From NCBI GenBank assembly GCA_965240325.2, contig OZ251234.1, forward strand, positions 682,001 through 746,000: DNA of 64,000 nt. Direction: 5' to 3'. The notes under the pieces were generated by a model. The model was given only the letters and a program-made list of their open reading frames with translations. It was not told the DNA's origin and did not search any database. Source of the DNA: Rebecca billardiae RCC1528. Lineage: Eukaryota; Haptophyta. This document shows positions 21,409-32,645 of the stretch, in pieces. Position numbers and translations under genes: made by a program. The first letter of the stretch is position 1; the number at the start of each line of letters is the position of its first letter.

Positions 21409-22163
21409 ACAGTCCTCTCAACAATAAATTACCCTATGGAGAGCACACCTGCACATCACACCTTCTCCTGGCCGCCTAGGCTTGCATGACGGGCACCTGC
21501 GGCCCCAGCACTCTCCATTCGGTCGAGCTGCACCCACCCATCATGACTTCAGCCGGGTGGGTGACAATTGGAGGACTCCTCTGGGCAGCACGTGAAGCCG
21601 GCCAGCTCGGACGTGACAGTGGCCGACAGGCTCTCGACTGGCTCCCACACCCCTTTCAGCCCAGCTTGTAGCACAGCGCGCCGCTGATTCAGCAGGTGGG
21701 CCGCTGGCAGGCTAGGTGCATCTGGTGCACTGTGGTGGCCATTCCCCGACCACCACCCGCAGAGACGTGGCCTGCGCACTGAAACCGCACTGCTCACGCC
21801 AGACTGTACTGCTAGGCTGGCTGCTAGGCCGAGTATCAAAGGCCATCCAGCTGCAGCGCCAGGGCCCACTATACAGCTGCTACACTCCCAGCCAGCCAGC
21901 CCACAGCCTGCTCAGGGGGTGAATTTCCATCCCTGCCTGCCCTCGTGGTGGTCCAGCACCCCCGCGCAGCACCCGTCAGCCGGTTGTGCACCTGCATTCA
22001 ATTTATCTGACTGACTCAGCCCACACACCCGCCCAGCTCATACCCACCTGGTCTGTGAGGGCTATAGGTGCAGTAACAGATAGCATGCAGCAGTGGGCCT
22101 CAAACAGTGACGGAGCTGGTATAGACAGCCAAACACAAGGGTAACCAATTGTTGAGGGGACTG
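21409..22163. mobile_element. Pogo-like non-autonomous DNA element, copy 1
   Basis: The ends are inverted repeats: TACAGTCCTCTCAACAATAA at the left and the complement of CAGTCCCCTCAACAATTGG at the right, with the CAGT...CCTC pattern of pogo/Tc1-mariner ends. The left end is preceded by TA; the expected TA at the right is not present (reads AT). The interior (0.75 kb) is non-coding and is shared with 26369-27160. No transposase. Confidence 0.65.
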
Positions 22164-22401
22164 ATCGCCGACAGCTTATTCACTAGTTATTGCTGAGGCT
22201 GCTGAGTGCTGCGAGGCAAGGGCTGCAAAGTCGAGCGCAGCTGGCGATCCAAACGCCCTAATGTAGCTGTATCGTCTTCTAGTAGTCTGTTCGGCTCCAC
22301 AACGCGCCACTATGCAGCCTCCAGGCCACTGATGGCCGCGCAGGGGCCCAGATAAGTCAGCCGCCAGCCCACAGCAGCCAGCCGTCAGCTGCCGTGAGTG
22401 G

Positions 22402-23395
22402 CACAGCCGATATTGATCGACTCTAGCGCGCCCCAAGCCGCTGATTGAGCGTGAGTGGAGGCGGCGCCGAGCCCGACGCGCGCGTGAGCGTGCCGTTGGG
22501 CCGCACGGGGGCCACCCATACCGATCAGCCGACCGATCAGCCGCCAGTCGTCAGCCGTCAGCCGCCAGCCGCCAGCCGCCAGCTGTCGTGAGTGGCACAG
22601 CCGATGTTGATCGACTCTGGCGCGCCCCAAGCCGCTGGTTCAGCGTGAGTGTAGGCGGCGTCGAGCCCGACGCGCGCGTGAGCGTGCCGTTGGGCCGCAC
22701 AGGGGCCACCCATACCGATCAGCCGACCGATCAGCCGCCAGTCGTCAGCCGTCAGCCGCCAGCCGCCAGCCGCCAGCTGTCGTGAGTGGCACAGCCGATG
22801 TTGATCGACTCTGGCGCGCCCCAAGCCGCTGGTTCAGCGTGAGTGGAGGCGGCGTCGAGCCCGACGCGCGCGTGAACGTGCCGTTGGGCCGCACGGGGGC
22901 CACCCATACCGATCAGCCGACCGATCAGCCGCCAGTCGTCAGCCGTCAGTCGCCAGCCGCCAGCCGCCAGCTGTCGTGAGTGGCACAGCCGATGTTGATC
23001 GACTCTAGCGCGCCCCAAGCCGCTGGTTCAGCGTGAGTGTAGGCGGCGTCGAGCCCGACGCGCGCGTGAGCGTGCCGTTGGGCCGCACAGGGGCCACCCA
23101 TACCGATCAGCCGACCGATCAGCCGCTATTCGTCAGCCGCCAGCCGCCAGCCGCCAGCCGCCAGCAGTCAGCTGCCGTGAGTGGCACAGCCGATGTTGAT
23201 CGACTCTAGCGCGCCCCAAGCCGCTGGTTCAGCGTGAGTGTAGGCGGCGTCGAGCCCGACGCGCGCGTGAGCGTGCCGTTGGGCCGCACGGGGGCCACCC
23301 ATACCGATCAGCCGACCGATCAGCCGCTAGTCGTCAGCCGCCAGCCGCCAGCCGCCAGCCGCCAGCAGCCAGCTGCCGTGAGTGGCACAGCCGAT
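22402..23395. repeat. Satellite: five units of 194-211 bp
   Basis: The marker CACAGCCGATGTTGATCGAC recurs at 22402, 22596, 22790, 22984, 23185 and 23396, giving periods of 194, 194, 194, 201 and 211. The length changes come from an internal run of the heptamer CAGCCGC. Degenerate unit parts extend to about 22320 at the left. No open frame is conserved through the array. Confidence 0.9.
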
Positions 23396-26368
23396 GTTGA
23401 TCGACTTCTTCCGTGAATTCGCCCACGCCGCCGTTGAACGTCAGCACGATGTGCGTGTGCTTCTCAAGGCGGGGCACTTTGCCGTGCTTGCATCCAACCT
23501 TGGCACGAGCGCCTGCACCAACGGGAACCTCACCCATCGTGCCGATGCCGAGGGCGGCCGGGCTTGATTGCTCTCTTTACATTACCCTACTCGGGCCGGG
23601 GGTTTGGTGGTTGCGAGGTTTGTAACGGTTTGTCCGCGGGACAAACCGTTTCAGCTTGGTCGGCGTGCGCTATTTTGAGCGCGCGCCTATGAAGGCAGCT
23701 GCTATTCAAAGGCGAATCGCCTATGAAGCCGGCTCCTATGTGTCAATACCTTACGGGTACTTGGGAGCGGGCTCAATAGGGCTAACCAGGCCGCGAGGCT
23801 GCGCCATGCCGCCCATCTGCACGTCGCCGAATCGGCCGCGATTCGGATGCGAGAGGCGAGGCGGAGGACGGCAGACATTCGCCACGAGCGTGGTGTCGGT
23901 CCTTGTTGCGTGCGCCGCCGTCGTGCTTGCTCCCGCCGCGGGGAAGCAGGCGCGTAGCTGCCGTCCACGCAGAAGGACAATTCCTATCGTTCAACGCATG
24001 CGCCGAGCTGTCGATCCAAGTACATGGCTGTTGGGCGACCCTCTCGCCGTTCGCGGACGCTGCCATACCGTACTGCGCGACTTCTTGCTGCTACCTGCTC
24101 CGCCCAGCTGGCACGAAGGTGGGGCGCGAGGCGTTTTGATTGGCAGATGTCTGCAAGTAGCACACCCTGACCTCGCAGCTGATGCTTCCCTCAGTGTGCT
24201 GTCCCAGTTGACAGACATGTCGTGGCTTGCATCTCGGGGGCAGGTATTCATCTTCAGTAGCGCTTCGCCGAGCTACGCCCTGCGCAAGCCGCCTCAGTGA
24301 GCGCCGCTCTGAAAGCCTCACCGACCTCTGCGTTCTATCGCGTGCCGTCTCACGCGTGATGCGGTTGAGCTGCCGTTGCGCACGGCGTGTGGCTCGAGCT
24401 CGCGCGGGGCTTGGCGACGCACACGTACGTGCGGAAAGCCGCATTGCTCTCAGCCTACGCCGCGCTCGTCCGCGCGATGGGCGCGGGCACGCTCACCGGT
24501 CAGCGCGCGCATGAGCTGCGCGCGCTGATCGCCGGTGAGCTCAGAGCTCCACGCTGCGGCGGCGAGCGGCGGGCGAGGCGCCAGCAGGAAAGCTCGCACT
24601 CGTCGACTCAGCGTTCGTCATGCTGCCCTCGCTGCCGCCCGACGCGATTGGCCTGCAGTTGAGGGCGCCAGGGTGACGCTGCGCCCGCTCCTAGGGGCAA
24701 CCGGCGCCCGGCTGAGGACGAGTCGACTGGATGCAGTATGACTATGAGTAGTCGCTGACCGTTGACGATGATGCTACGCGTACTAAGACTACTGACGATT
24801 TTGACGCGCCTCTGGTCTCGGCGGTCATCAGCTGAGCCTGCGAGTGGGACTTGTTTCTCTCACCGCTGCCATCCGCCGCCGGATATGTGACTACATGTGA
24901 GCCGACGATTATCATCACATGAGCTCGGCGCCAGCCCGATCGTAAGCAGCCTGAGCCTGAGGCCCCGGGCCCGGACGGGCGGACAGTGACAAGCTGCAGA
25001 CGACTCGACGATCAGCTGCTGACAGATGATCACGGCGACATGATGATGATGGGCGCAGTTGCGGAAGGCCCACCTGTCACGGCCTACTGCAGGATGCGCA
25101 AAGGGGTGGTCAACATTGGATATCTGCTAAGGTGACAGGAGCTGTAGCCGTGGGCCGCAGCGCGGCGCGCAGCGCGCATGCATGCACGCGCGCCTGACAG
25201 ATGCTGCGGGCACGAATGCTTGCCCTCAGCTCAACCCAGACGAGTTGAAGCATGGCAGAGTGGCGCCGTGCACACGTTCACATCGATGGCCGTGCGACCA
25301 TACAGTCTTGCCATGTACGCCCGCGAGGTCAAACCACAGCTTTGGCTTTGGATCAGGTCCGCCGAGCACCACCGCGGTACAGGCCCAAGCCTTGGCAGTG
25401 CGAGCAGGCCTCTTGAGTTCGGCGAACTGGAAAGCATGCATCACCTGGCCCACAGTGCGCAGCATCGCGAAGCTGTGGGCCAGATGGATCCCCGCGCGAA
25501 CAAGACCAATAAGGGCAATGCTCGCTACATGAGCAGATGCTGATACTCCTACGGCACCCGCTCGGGAACTTGTGCCCCGGTCTCGACATCTGGGTATCAC
25601 CCGGATCATGGGCCGGGGCATTGGCCGCCGCGCCGCCCATCCCATCAACGCAACAATCGCAGCTGCGGCCTGCTGCACCTCCGGTCCCGCGTCCTCCCCC
25701 GGCGCGGCCATCACCGTCGTGCGGCGGATCGCGTCCGCCACATTCCCGCGATTTTCCGAAAAACCGGCGGCCGATTTTTCGGAAAATCCTTACCACCAAA
25801 CCCCCGGCCCGAGTAGGGTACTGGGTCGGCACCGGAAGCTTCTGATGAGCCGGCCGTTCGGTCTGGACCGGCCCGGCCGCGGGTGGACGCATCGCCCGCC
25901 GGCCGGCGCCGGCGGGTCTTACAAATGGTACGATACGTACAGTCATGGTCAGTACTTTAACAGTCATCAGTGGTTTTGAAAGGCTCATCCTTGGCTGAAG
26001 AGCCGCGCGGCGCGGGCACAACATGATGGCGAGTTGGCGGCGAGGAGTCACGCACGTGGCAGCAGCGCGCGTTCCTATCCCCAAGCGACGCGGCGTGACG
26101 CGCGCGTGCATGGCACGGGCAAGGCCGCGCTCGAGCGGGCTCTCAAAAGAGCCCACGCCGGCTGAGCAGTGACTGTGCGCCACACTCGGCCGCTCGTGCG
26201 CTCGCCCCCGTGCGCATGCGATTGTGGATGCTCACGTGGCACCCCAACAGCCCTCTATAAAATGGGGCGCGTGATGGCCGGCTTCCAGGCGGTGATTCCA
26301 GACGTTCAACACATCGCCAAGCTGCCCGCAAAGCACGGCTGCCCTGAGACGCCTCCTCGTGCAATCAG
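23396..26368. other. No gene recognised; contains hairpins
   Basis: A perfect hairpin with 12-bp arms is at 23624-23650 (AACGGTTTGTCC and its complement), and a second around 25752-25788 (GATTTTCCGAAAAA...TTTTTCGGAAAATC). Open frames are short or switch frame without supporting motifs. Confidence 0.5.
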
Positions 26369-27160
26369 CACAATAAATTACCCTATGGAGAGCACACCTG
26401 CACATCACACCTTCTCCTGGCCGCCTAGGCTTGCATGACGGGCACCTGCGGCCCCAGCACTCTCCATTCGGTCGAGCTGCACCCACCCATCATGACTTCA
26501 GCCGGGTGGGTGACAATTGGAGGACTCCTCTGGGCAGCACGTGAAGCCGGCCAGCTCGGACGTGACAGTGGCCGACAGGCTCTCGACTGGCTCCCACACC
26601 CCTTTCAGCCCAGCTTGTAGCACAGCGCGCCGCTGATTTTCGGCGGAGCCTCGTGTGCTGTGCTACAGGGCATACCCAATCAGCAGGTGGGCCGCTGGCA
26701 GGCTAGGTGCATCTGGTGCACTGTGGTGGCCATTCCCCGACCACCACCCGCAGAGACGTGGCCTGCGCACTGAAACCGCACTGCTCACGCCAGACTGTAC
26801 TGCTAGGCTGGCTGCTAGGCAGTATCAAAGGCCATCCAGCTGCAGCGCCAGGGCCCACTATACAGCTGCTACACTCCCAGCCAGCCAGCCCACAGCCTGC
26901 TCAGGGGGTGAATTTCCATCCCTGCCTGCCCTCGTGGTGGTCCAGCACCCCCGCGCAGCACCCGTCAGCCGGTTGTGCACCTGCATTCAATTTATCTGAC
27001 TGACTCAGCCCACACACCCGCCCAGCTCATACCCACCTGGTCTGTGAGGGCTATAGGTGCAGTAACAGATAGCATGCAGCAGTGGGCCTCAAACAGTGAC
27101 GGAGCTGGTATAGACAGCCAAACACAAGGGTAACCAATTGTTGAGGGGACTGTACTTGCT
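26369..27160. mobile_element. Pogo-like non-autonomous DNA element, copy 2
   Basis: Nearly identical to 21420-22163. It lacks the first dozen bases of the left end, has an extra segment of about 44 bases at 26638-26681, and keeps the right end GAGGGGACTG followed by TA, the expected target dinucleotide. Copies 1 and 2 are in direct orientation about 5 kb apart. Confidence 0.65.
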
Positions 27161-29726
27161 AGCCCGGCGACTATATATATATATAGGCACAACCGCCACA
27201 GCCACAGGCTCTGGCTTCGGTTGACCCCTGCCAGAGACGGGCACTGTGAGCTCCTTCATGTGTCGGAAGTCACTCGTGAAAACTGCACGGCAGGAGGACC
27301 TCAATGGATGCCTAGATGAATGATTAATGATGACTTCATTCACGGAGCATCACTGACCGAATTGCCCGGAGGCGGAGCGGCCTGAACTGAAGCACTTCAG
27401 ACTCTATAGTTCAGACTCTATTTTTATACTAGATGTATTTACCCATTTCAGACTCTGGTCAGAACATGGTCCGGGAGCGATCCGGATGCACCCGTAGCTA
27501 TTGGAAATGTGTCACCGGACTGGGTAAATAGCTATGAAAAATAGGACCGCGTTCCGCGGTCCTTTTCCGTAGAACCAACGCAGTTGGGGGCCCGCGGCGC
27601 AGTGGTTGAGAATGAGACTGACGAGTCGACCAGTTGCACGCGTGAGCGCCGAAAAAACGACACTTTGGCAGTGATAGTCACAGTCGCCGCCTCGGTCAGC
27701 ATGCCGCTGCCGCCGGCAGCAGCGGCAGCGGGAGCGTGGCAGCGGGTCTACCACCTTCTGCGTTACACGCTGCGTCGTGCGCGCCAGGTGGCAGGTGTCC
27801 CCTGTCTGCCGCGCGGACTAGGCAGCGGTCGGCGAGCGCAGAGGTGAGAAGGAAGGCGCGCACGCATCGTGAGAGCTTCACGGCAGCTTGCCCACGCGCT
27901 TCACTCGTAGGCGGTGAGGTTGCGTGCGCACGCCTTCTGTACCCGTACACGCGATCGCAGCGTGAGCCACTCCAGCCTGCCTGCGCATCGCGGGCCGAGC
28001 CGCCGGCGCCTCGTCTCCTGAATCCTCGTTCACGAGGACAGCACGTGTATGTATCCGTGGCGCGCTCGCTGCCGATGGCGGCTCCCCGTGTCGAGGGCGT
28101 TTGGCTGGAGCCGCATCCAGGGCATATATCGTCACGGTCCCACCCGATGCTGACGCTGAGGTGGCGCGCTTGCCGAAGGCAGCAGCATTGGCTGATGCCT
28201 TCTGCATTGGCCACCTCTGCGCGACCGCGCGTTCACGCTGCCGGCGCGCGGGCGGCGTCGCTTGGTGGGCACCTGCCTTGGGTTTTGTCGTTCGTTCTCA
28301 GCGACGGTTGGGTCGATTGACATGCCGATTGGATTGGGGCATTGCGAATCGGCTTCGCAATGCCCCGTTCCGCTCGGATCGGCGCGGGCGTCAGCCATGC
28401 GGCAGCGCGAGTGACAAAACCGACATTTCATACGCATGTCGTTTTTTCATACGCTCACGGGTACTCACCCGTGCAACGGGTCAGTCAGTCAGTCCGAGTC
28501 AGAAAGACAGTTCAGCCACTCTGAGAGGGAGAGTCAGACCCACCGAGTCTCGGACTCGGCGCGAGTATGCGGGCGCGCACGGCCAAGGGTGGCATGGGAC
28601 ACCAGCGGACGGGCCGCGCGGGGAAGCGGGGCGGCGCGCTCGCAGGGCGAGAGGCGCGGACGGGCCGCGCGGGGAAGCGGGGCGGCGGCGCGCGCAGGGC
28701 GAGAGGGCGAGAGGCGCCGCGCGGCGCCGGGCCGGCGCGTGCGCGCGTGCGGGCGCACCTGCTTCAGCTTGCAAGGTGCTCGCGCTGCGCCATGCGCTCG
28801 ATCGACGAAGGGCCGCTGGTCGCGAGCCGGCGCGTGCGCGCGAGCGGGCGCACCTGCTTGAGGTACTCGCCCTGCGCCATGCGCTCGACGACGGGCCGCT
28901 GGTCGCTCAGCCGGCACGCCTCGTGCCGGCAGAGCGAGAGCGCGCGCCACTGCAGACTGCTGGCCCGCCGCGGCCTGCCGGCTGCGCAGCCGCGCACCGA
29001 GACCGACCGAGCGGAGCTCGGGGCGGTGGAACGAGGCGAGCGGCGCGTCGCGCCTGCCGCCGCGCGTGCGCGCCTGCTCCACCGCGCCGCCGTGCTCGCC
29101 CGCCGCCTCCTCCGCCGCGTCGGCCTCGAAGACGGCGGCTGCCAGCGGCAGGCTGAGCTGCGCGCGGCTCACTCACACTGTCTGTGAGTCCTCACGCTGC
29201 TGCCGGACCTCCGCGCCGCCGTCGACCGAGTTGAGGAGGAGCTCGGGCTCGGCGTCGAGGCGCGAGCTCGCGTGCTCGAGCTCGCCCTTCAGCCGCGCGA
29301 GCTCCGGGCGCATCCGGCTCATCAGCTCTGCCGCGCCGCTCGCTCGGCGGCGGCGGGCGGCGCGCTCTGCTCCGGTCGGCGAGCGACGAGCTCGCGTGCT
29401 CCGGACTCGGCTCGCCCTTGCGCGCTGCTCCTCGAGTGACGAACGCGCCCGCGGGCAGGTTGTTGCCCGTCGCCCCCGCCGCGATCTCGCCGCCCCCGCC
29501 GCGATCTCGTCGCGCATGTGTCCGTGGCGCGCGCCTGCGAGGTGACAGGCGGGCCGCGAGCTCAGCCTCGGGGAGAGCGGAGCGAGGGCGAGACGCGCGG
29601 CCTGCGAGGCGACAGGCGCGCTCGGGGAGAGCATTTTACTATTCACAGTTAGAAGTGATCAAGTTTCCCGATCCCTTGCCTTGCCGTTTTTATCGGTTGG
29701 CGGTTGGCGGCAATCTCATACTTAAA
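27161..29726. other. No secure gene; dispersed repeat and possible coiled-coil remnant
   Basis: Short AT dinucleotide run at 27170-27184 and a copy of the GACCGCGTTCCGCGGTCC repeat at 27543-27600. On the minus strand, 29173-29400 reads a Leu/Arg/Glu-rich helix (MRPELARLKGELEHASSRL) that looks like coiled coil, continued in another frame at 29050-29170; this may be a decayed gene. Around 28600-28740 imperfect GGGCCGCGCGGGGAAGCGGG repeats occur. Confidence 0.4.
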
Positions 29727-29995
29727 ATCGCGCTCGTAACGAACCGTTACACTAATGTCACGTCCAGCTGACGTCCGGATCGCACTTTACTTAAGGGAAT
29801 CAGCTGGGCGCGGTTTTTTTCGGCCTAATAGACCTCTCTATGCGATCTCAAAAACTCGAAACTCGGTCTCCGCCAGCCCTAAAAATCGCCCCCCGTCCCT
29901 TTTTTCTTGATCAAAGATCTTTTTGAAACGTGGTTCGGGCCCGCTGGTGCGGGCTCCACGCTGCGCGCTCCGCCCTGCACCGCGGGCCATAAAGA
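29727..29995 (+). repeat. Dispersed repeat family C, copy 1
   Basis: About 260 bases running from the palindrome GTAACGAACCGTTAC to CTGCACCGCGGGCCATAA, with a TTCTTGATCAAAGATC core. Copies are at 31257-31511 (same strand) and 40618-40900 (opposite strand, more diverged). Non-coding. Confidence 0.85.
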
Positions 29996-30037
29996 TTAGC
30001 AGAGACAGAAATAGAGTCTGAAGTACAGGCAATCGCG

Positions 30038-30124
30038 GGCAAGGACCGCGTTCCGCGGTCCTTTTCTGCATAGAATAAACGCAGTTGGGGGCCCGCGGTG
30101 GCCGTGCAATCGCGGCTCTCCGCC
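30038..30124 (+). repeat. Dispersed repeat family D, copy interrupted by a 271-bp insertion
   Basis: Begins GACCGCGTTCCGCGGTCCTT and continues through GCAGTTGGGGGCCCGCGG to CGGCTCTCCGCC. The same sequence continues after the insertion at 30396-30445 (GTGGCAGTTATTCGCCAGTT) and is uninterrupted at 37266-37410. Confidence 0.85.
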
Positions 30125-30395
30125 CAAGGGGCTTACAAAATACCACTGGGGGCGAAACACAGCTGTCGGATGCGATGTACATGTAAGACGGACAGCGTCC
30201 GGTCAGCGGAAAACACTGTGCGAGAAGTTTGAATCCGGGAAAGCGGGTAATCTGTCGTGACCTTATCATATTCTTCCCAGGCATTCCGGTGTTTTCCTCA
30301 TACGAGCTCCCGGACACTTTCCGTCTCATGTACATCGCATCCGACGGGCTCCTCACTGGCGCTTTCGCCCCCAGTGGTATTTTGTAAGCCCCTTG
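30125..30395. mobile_element. 271-bp TIR element (hAT-like MITE) with 7-bp target duplication
   Basis: Inverted ends of at least 32 bases begin CAAGGGGCTTACAAAATACC and are exact at both sides; a second inverted block (GTCGGATGCGATGTACATG) lies deeper. The element is bordered by CTCCGCC at 30118-30124 and 30396-30402. The related repeat at 37266-37410 has the same host sequence with a single CTCCGCC and no insert, i.e. the empty site. No protein is encoded. The CAAGG start and near-8-bp duplication point to hAT. Confidence 0.85.
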
Positions 30396-30445
30396 CTCCG
30401 CCGTCAACTAGTGGCAGTTATTCGCCAGTTGAAGTCGGTTCTGAG

Positions 30446-31256
30446 ATGACTGAAGCTATTAGTCCGACCGTCGCCCTGCCTGCGCGAGGTCCCGCGAGAC
30501 TCATTCACACTTCACACACTCACAGCAGCGGACCTGAGACCGCACCCGGCACCGGTCGTCAAATCGGACGTCCGTCTGACAACTAGCTGCCAAATGTCCA
30601 ACTGGCTGATCAGCTCGGATCCGACCCGTCCGCGATCGTGCCATCGGCATCGGACGTCCGTCTGACAACTATTACTACTAGTAGCTGCCAAACTGTCCAA
30701 CTCTGGCTGCTTTAGCGCTGCGGCCCGTGCCAGCCAACGACCAGACGTACTCTGGCCACTTGACCCGTTGCACGGGTGAGTGACCGTACGCCCAGACGCC
30801 CTGCCTACTGCGCGAGCCGCGCGACTCGGGGTGATGGAGAGCGGATGGCGACAGCAGCAGCAGTCCTCATGAAGACGATGAAACTGGCGGCACGGGTGCA
30901 CGAGGTGGCAGGCGAAAGCGCGCCGACGAGACCGCATTTGACACTCCTGAGCCGCACGCGCGTGCCGTCGCCGAGCGGCGAGCGCTGCAAACGCGCAACT
31001 ACCGCGCGCGCCACGACGGCGCGGCACTAGCTGATGCAGGCCGTACTGCCGGCACTGCTTCTGCGATCATGCGCCACGGTCGCAGCTGACTGCGTGAGCA
31101 GCAAGCGGGAGGCGGGTCCGGAGGCACGTGCAGGCGCGCTCGAAGCCAGGGGTTGCCGTCCCGCATCCGCCATCGTGCCGCCGCCGGGGCACGTCACCTC
31201 CGACGATCCGGATGTGGCCCAGTCCGGACGTCACGCGATCCGGGACGACGAATACG
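30446..31256. other. No gene recognised
   Basis: A short direct repeat containing TCGGACGTCCGTCTGACAAC occurs at about 30565 and 30651. The 15-base palindrome ACCCGTTGCACGGGT at about 30763 also occurs at about 28467. No coding signal. Confidence 0.5.
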
Positions 31257-31511
31257 ATTCGCTCGTAACGAACCGTTACGTTAAAGTCACGTCCACTTTA
31301 CTTAGGGAATCAGCTGGACGCGGTGTTTTTCGGCCTAATAGTAATAGACCTCTCTATGCGATATCAAAAACTCGAAACTCGATATCTCCGCCAGCCCTAA
31401 AAATCGCCCCCCGTCCCTTTTTTCTTGATCAAAGATCATTTTGAAACGTGGTTCGGGCCCTGCAGTGCGGGCTCCACGCTGCGCGCTCCGCCCTGCACCG
31501 CGGGCCATAAG
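31257..31511 (+). repeat. Dispersed repeat family C, copy 2
   Basis: Matches 29727-29995 in the same orientation with small indels (for example GATATC replacing GATCTC), ending at the same GCGGGCCATAA boundary. Confidence 0.85.
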
Positions 31512-32645
31512 GAGCTGTCACGTTAAGAAACTGGGGCTTGCTATCTGCGGATCTGGCCTAGAAACTGAGACTAGCGATTGGCTGGTTCGCTATACGCATA
31601 GTCACACTAAGAAACCGGGACTACGTCGAGTCGTCGTCGCGGCTGACGAGTGGTCCGCCGAGGCGCAGTCGGCCCGTGGGACGCGGCGCGCGCCCCGACT
31701 ACGAGTACAGGCCAAGTCCAGACTTCTCCTGATGACTGACTCCTGGCCAGTGCACCGCAGCCTCCATGCAACATCATGCCAGATTTGCTCCAAAATGATG
31801 GCCCAATTTTTTCTTCGGCCTCGCCGGCCGGGCCTAAAGACTCAGCGGGGGGCTCTGCCCCCCTGCGCCCCCCGCGCCTGCGCGGCGGGCGGACCTAGCT
31901 AGCTAAGAAACTGAGACTCCGTAGGCGCTCGGGCTACCGAAACGGCTAAGAAACCGAGACTAGCCGTGAGATCTCTGACTTCTTATTGCCCGCGATTGCC
32001 TGTATAGTCATCACAAACTGAGTTTCACACCCTGCTGGGCACTTATATTCACTTATTATTGGCTGACATCCATAGTGATAGTAACGCCCTACTTGGAGCC
32101 CTGTGGGACACTTCGGGCGTTCATTCGGCCGCAGGAATGCGAAGATCATTTTCGGTACGCCCGCGGTTTCTATGACCCGGTATGACCGGACTGGCAAGTG
32201 GCACTGGCAGGCCGCAGGCGGCCGTCCGACTGGCGTCCGAGTCAATCGGGTGGCACTGGGAGCCGCGCACGGAGCCCAGACTCCAGAGGGCCAGAGCCCG
32301 TGCCAGACGGGCCGAGAGGCAGCGGAAGGCCAGAAGAGACAGCTCAGAAGAGTCACGAGTTGAGAGTGTGTGACTTGTACGCTGCGAGTCTGCGACGCAG
32401 TTACGGCGTTACGCTGGCAGGTCCCTCTGAGGCTGAGCGCCCACAGTGTACGCAGGTCCCTAGCGGCAGATTCCAAGAGCCGGCCCCGGCGGGCCTCGGC
32501 ACGCCCTCGGCACGCCCATGGTCAGCAGTCGCGCCGCCGTGCCGGCAGTGGTTGTGTGCTGACTGCCCGGGGCGTGCCAGGGGACGTGCGCCGAGCGCGA
32601 GCGCCTCGGCCGGCCACGCGCCCGTGAGACAGGGCGCACCGACGC
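31512..32645. other. No gene recognised
   Basis: Repeated short phrases of the type TAAGAAACTGAGACT occur between 31520 and 31970. A G/C hairpin-rich patch (GGGGGGCTCTGCCCCCCTG) lies near 31845. No convincing coding frame. Confidence 0.5.

Noticed and set aside
22402-23395. CRISPR-like array
   Set aside because: Units are about 194 bases and repeated along their full length, with no short repeat and unique spacer pattern; the genome is eukaryotic. It is a satellite.
25749-25791. Hairpin as a bacterial-type terminator
   Set aside because: No gene precedes it and the window is eukaryotic; recorded only as a structure.
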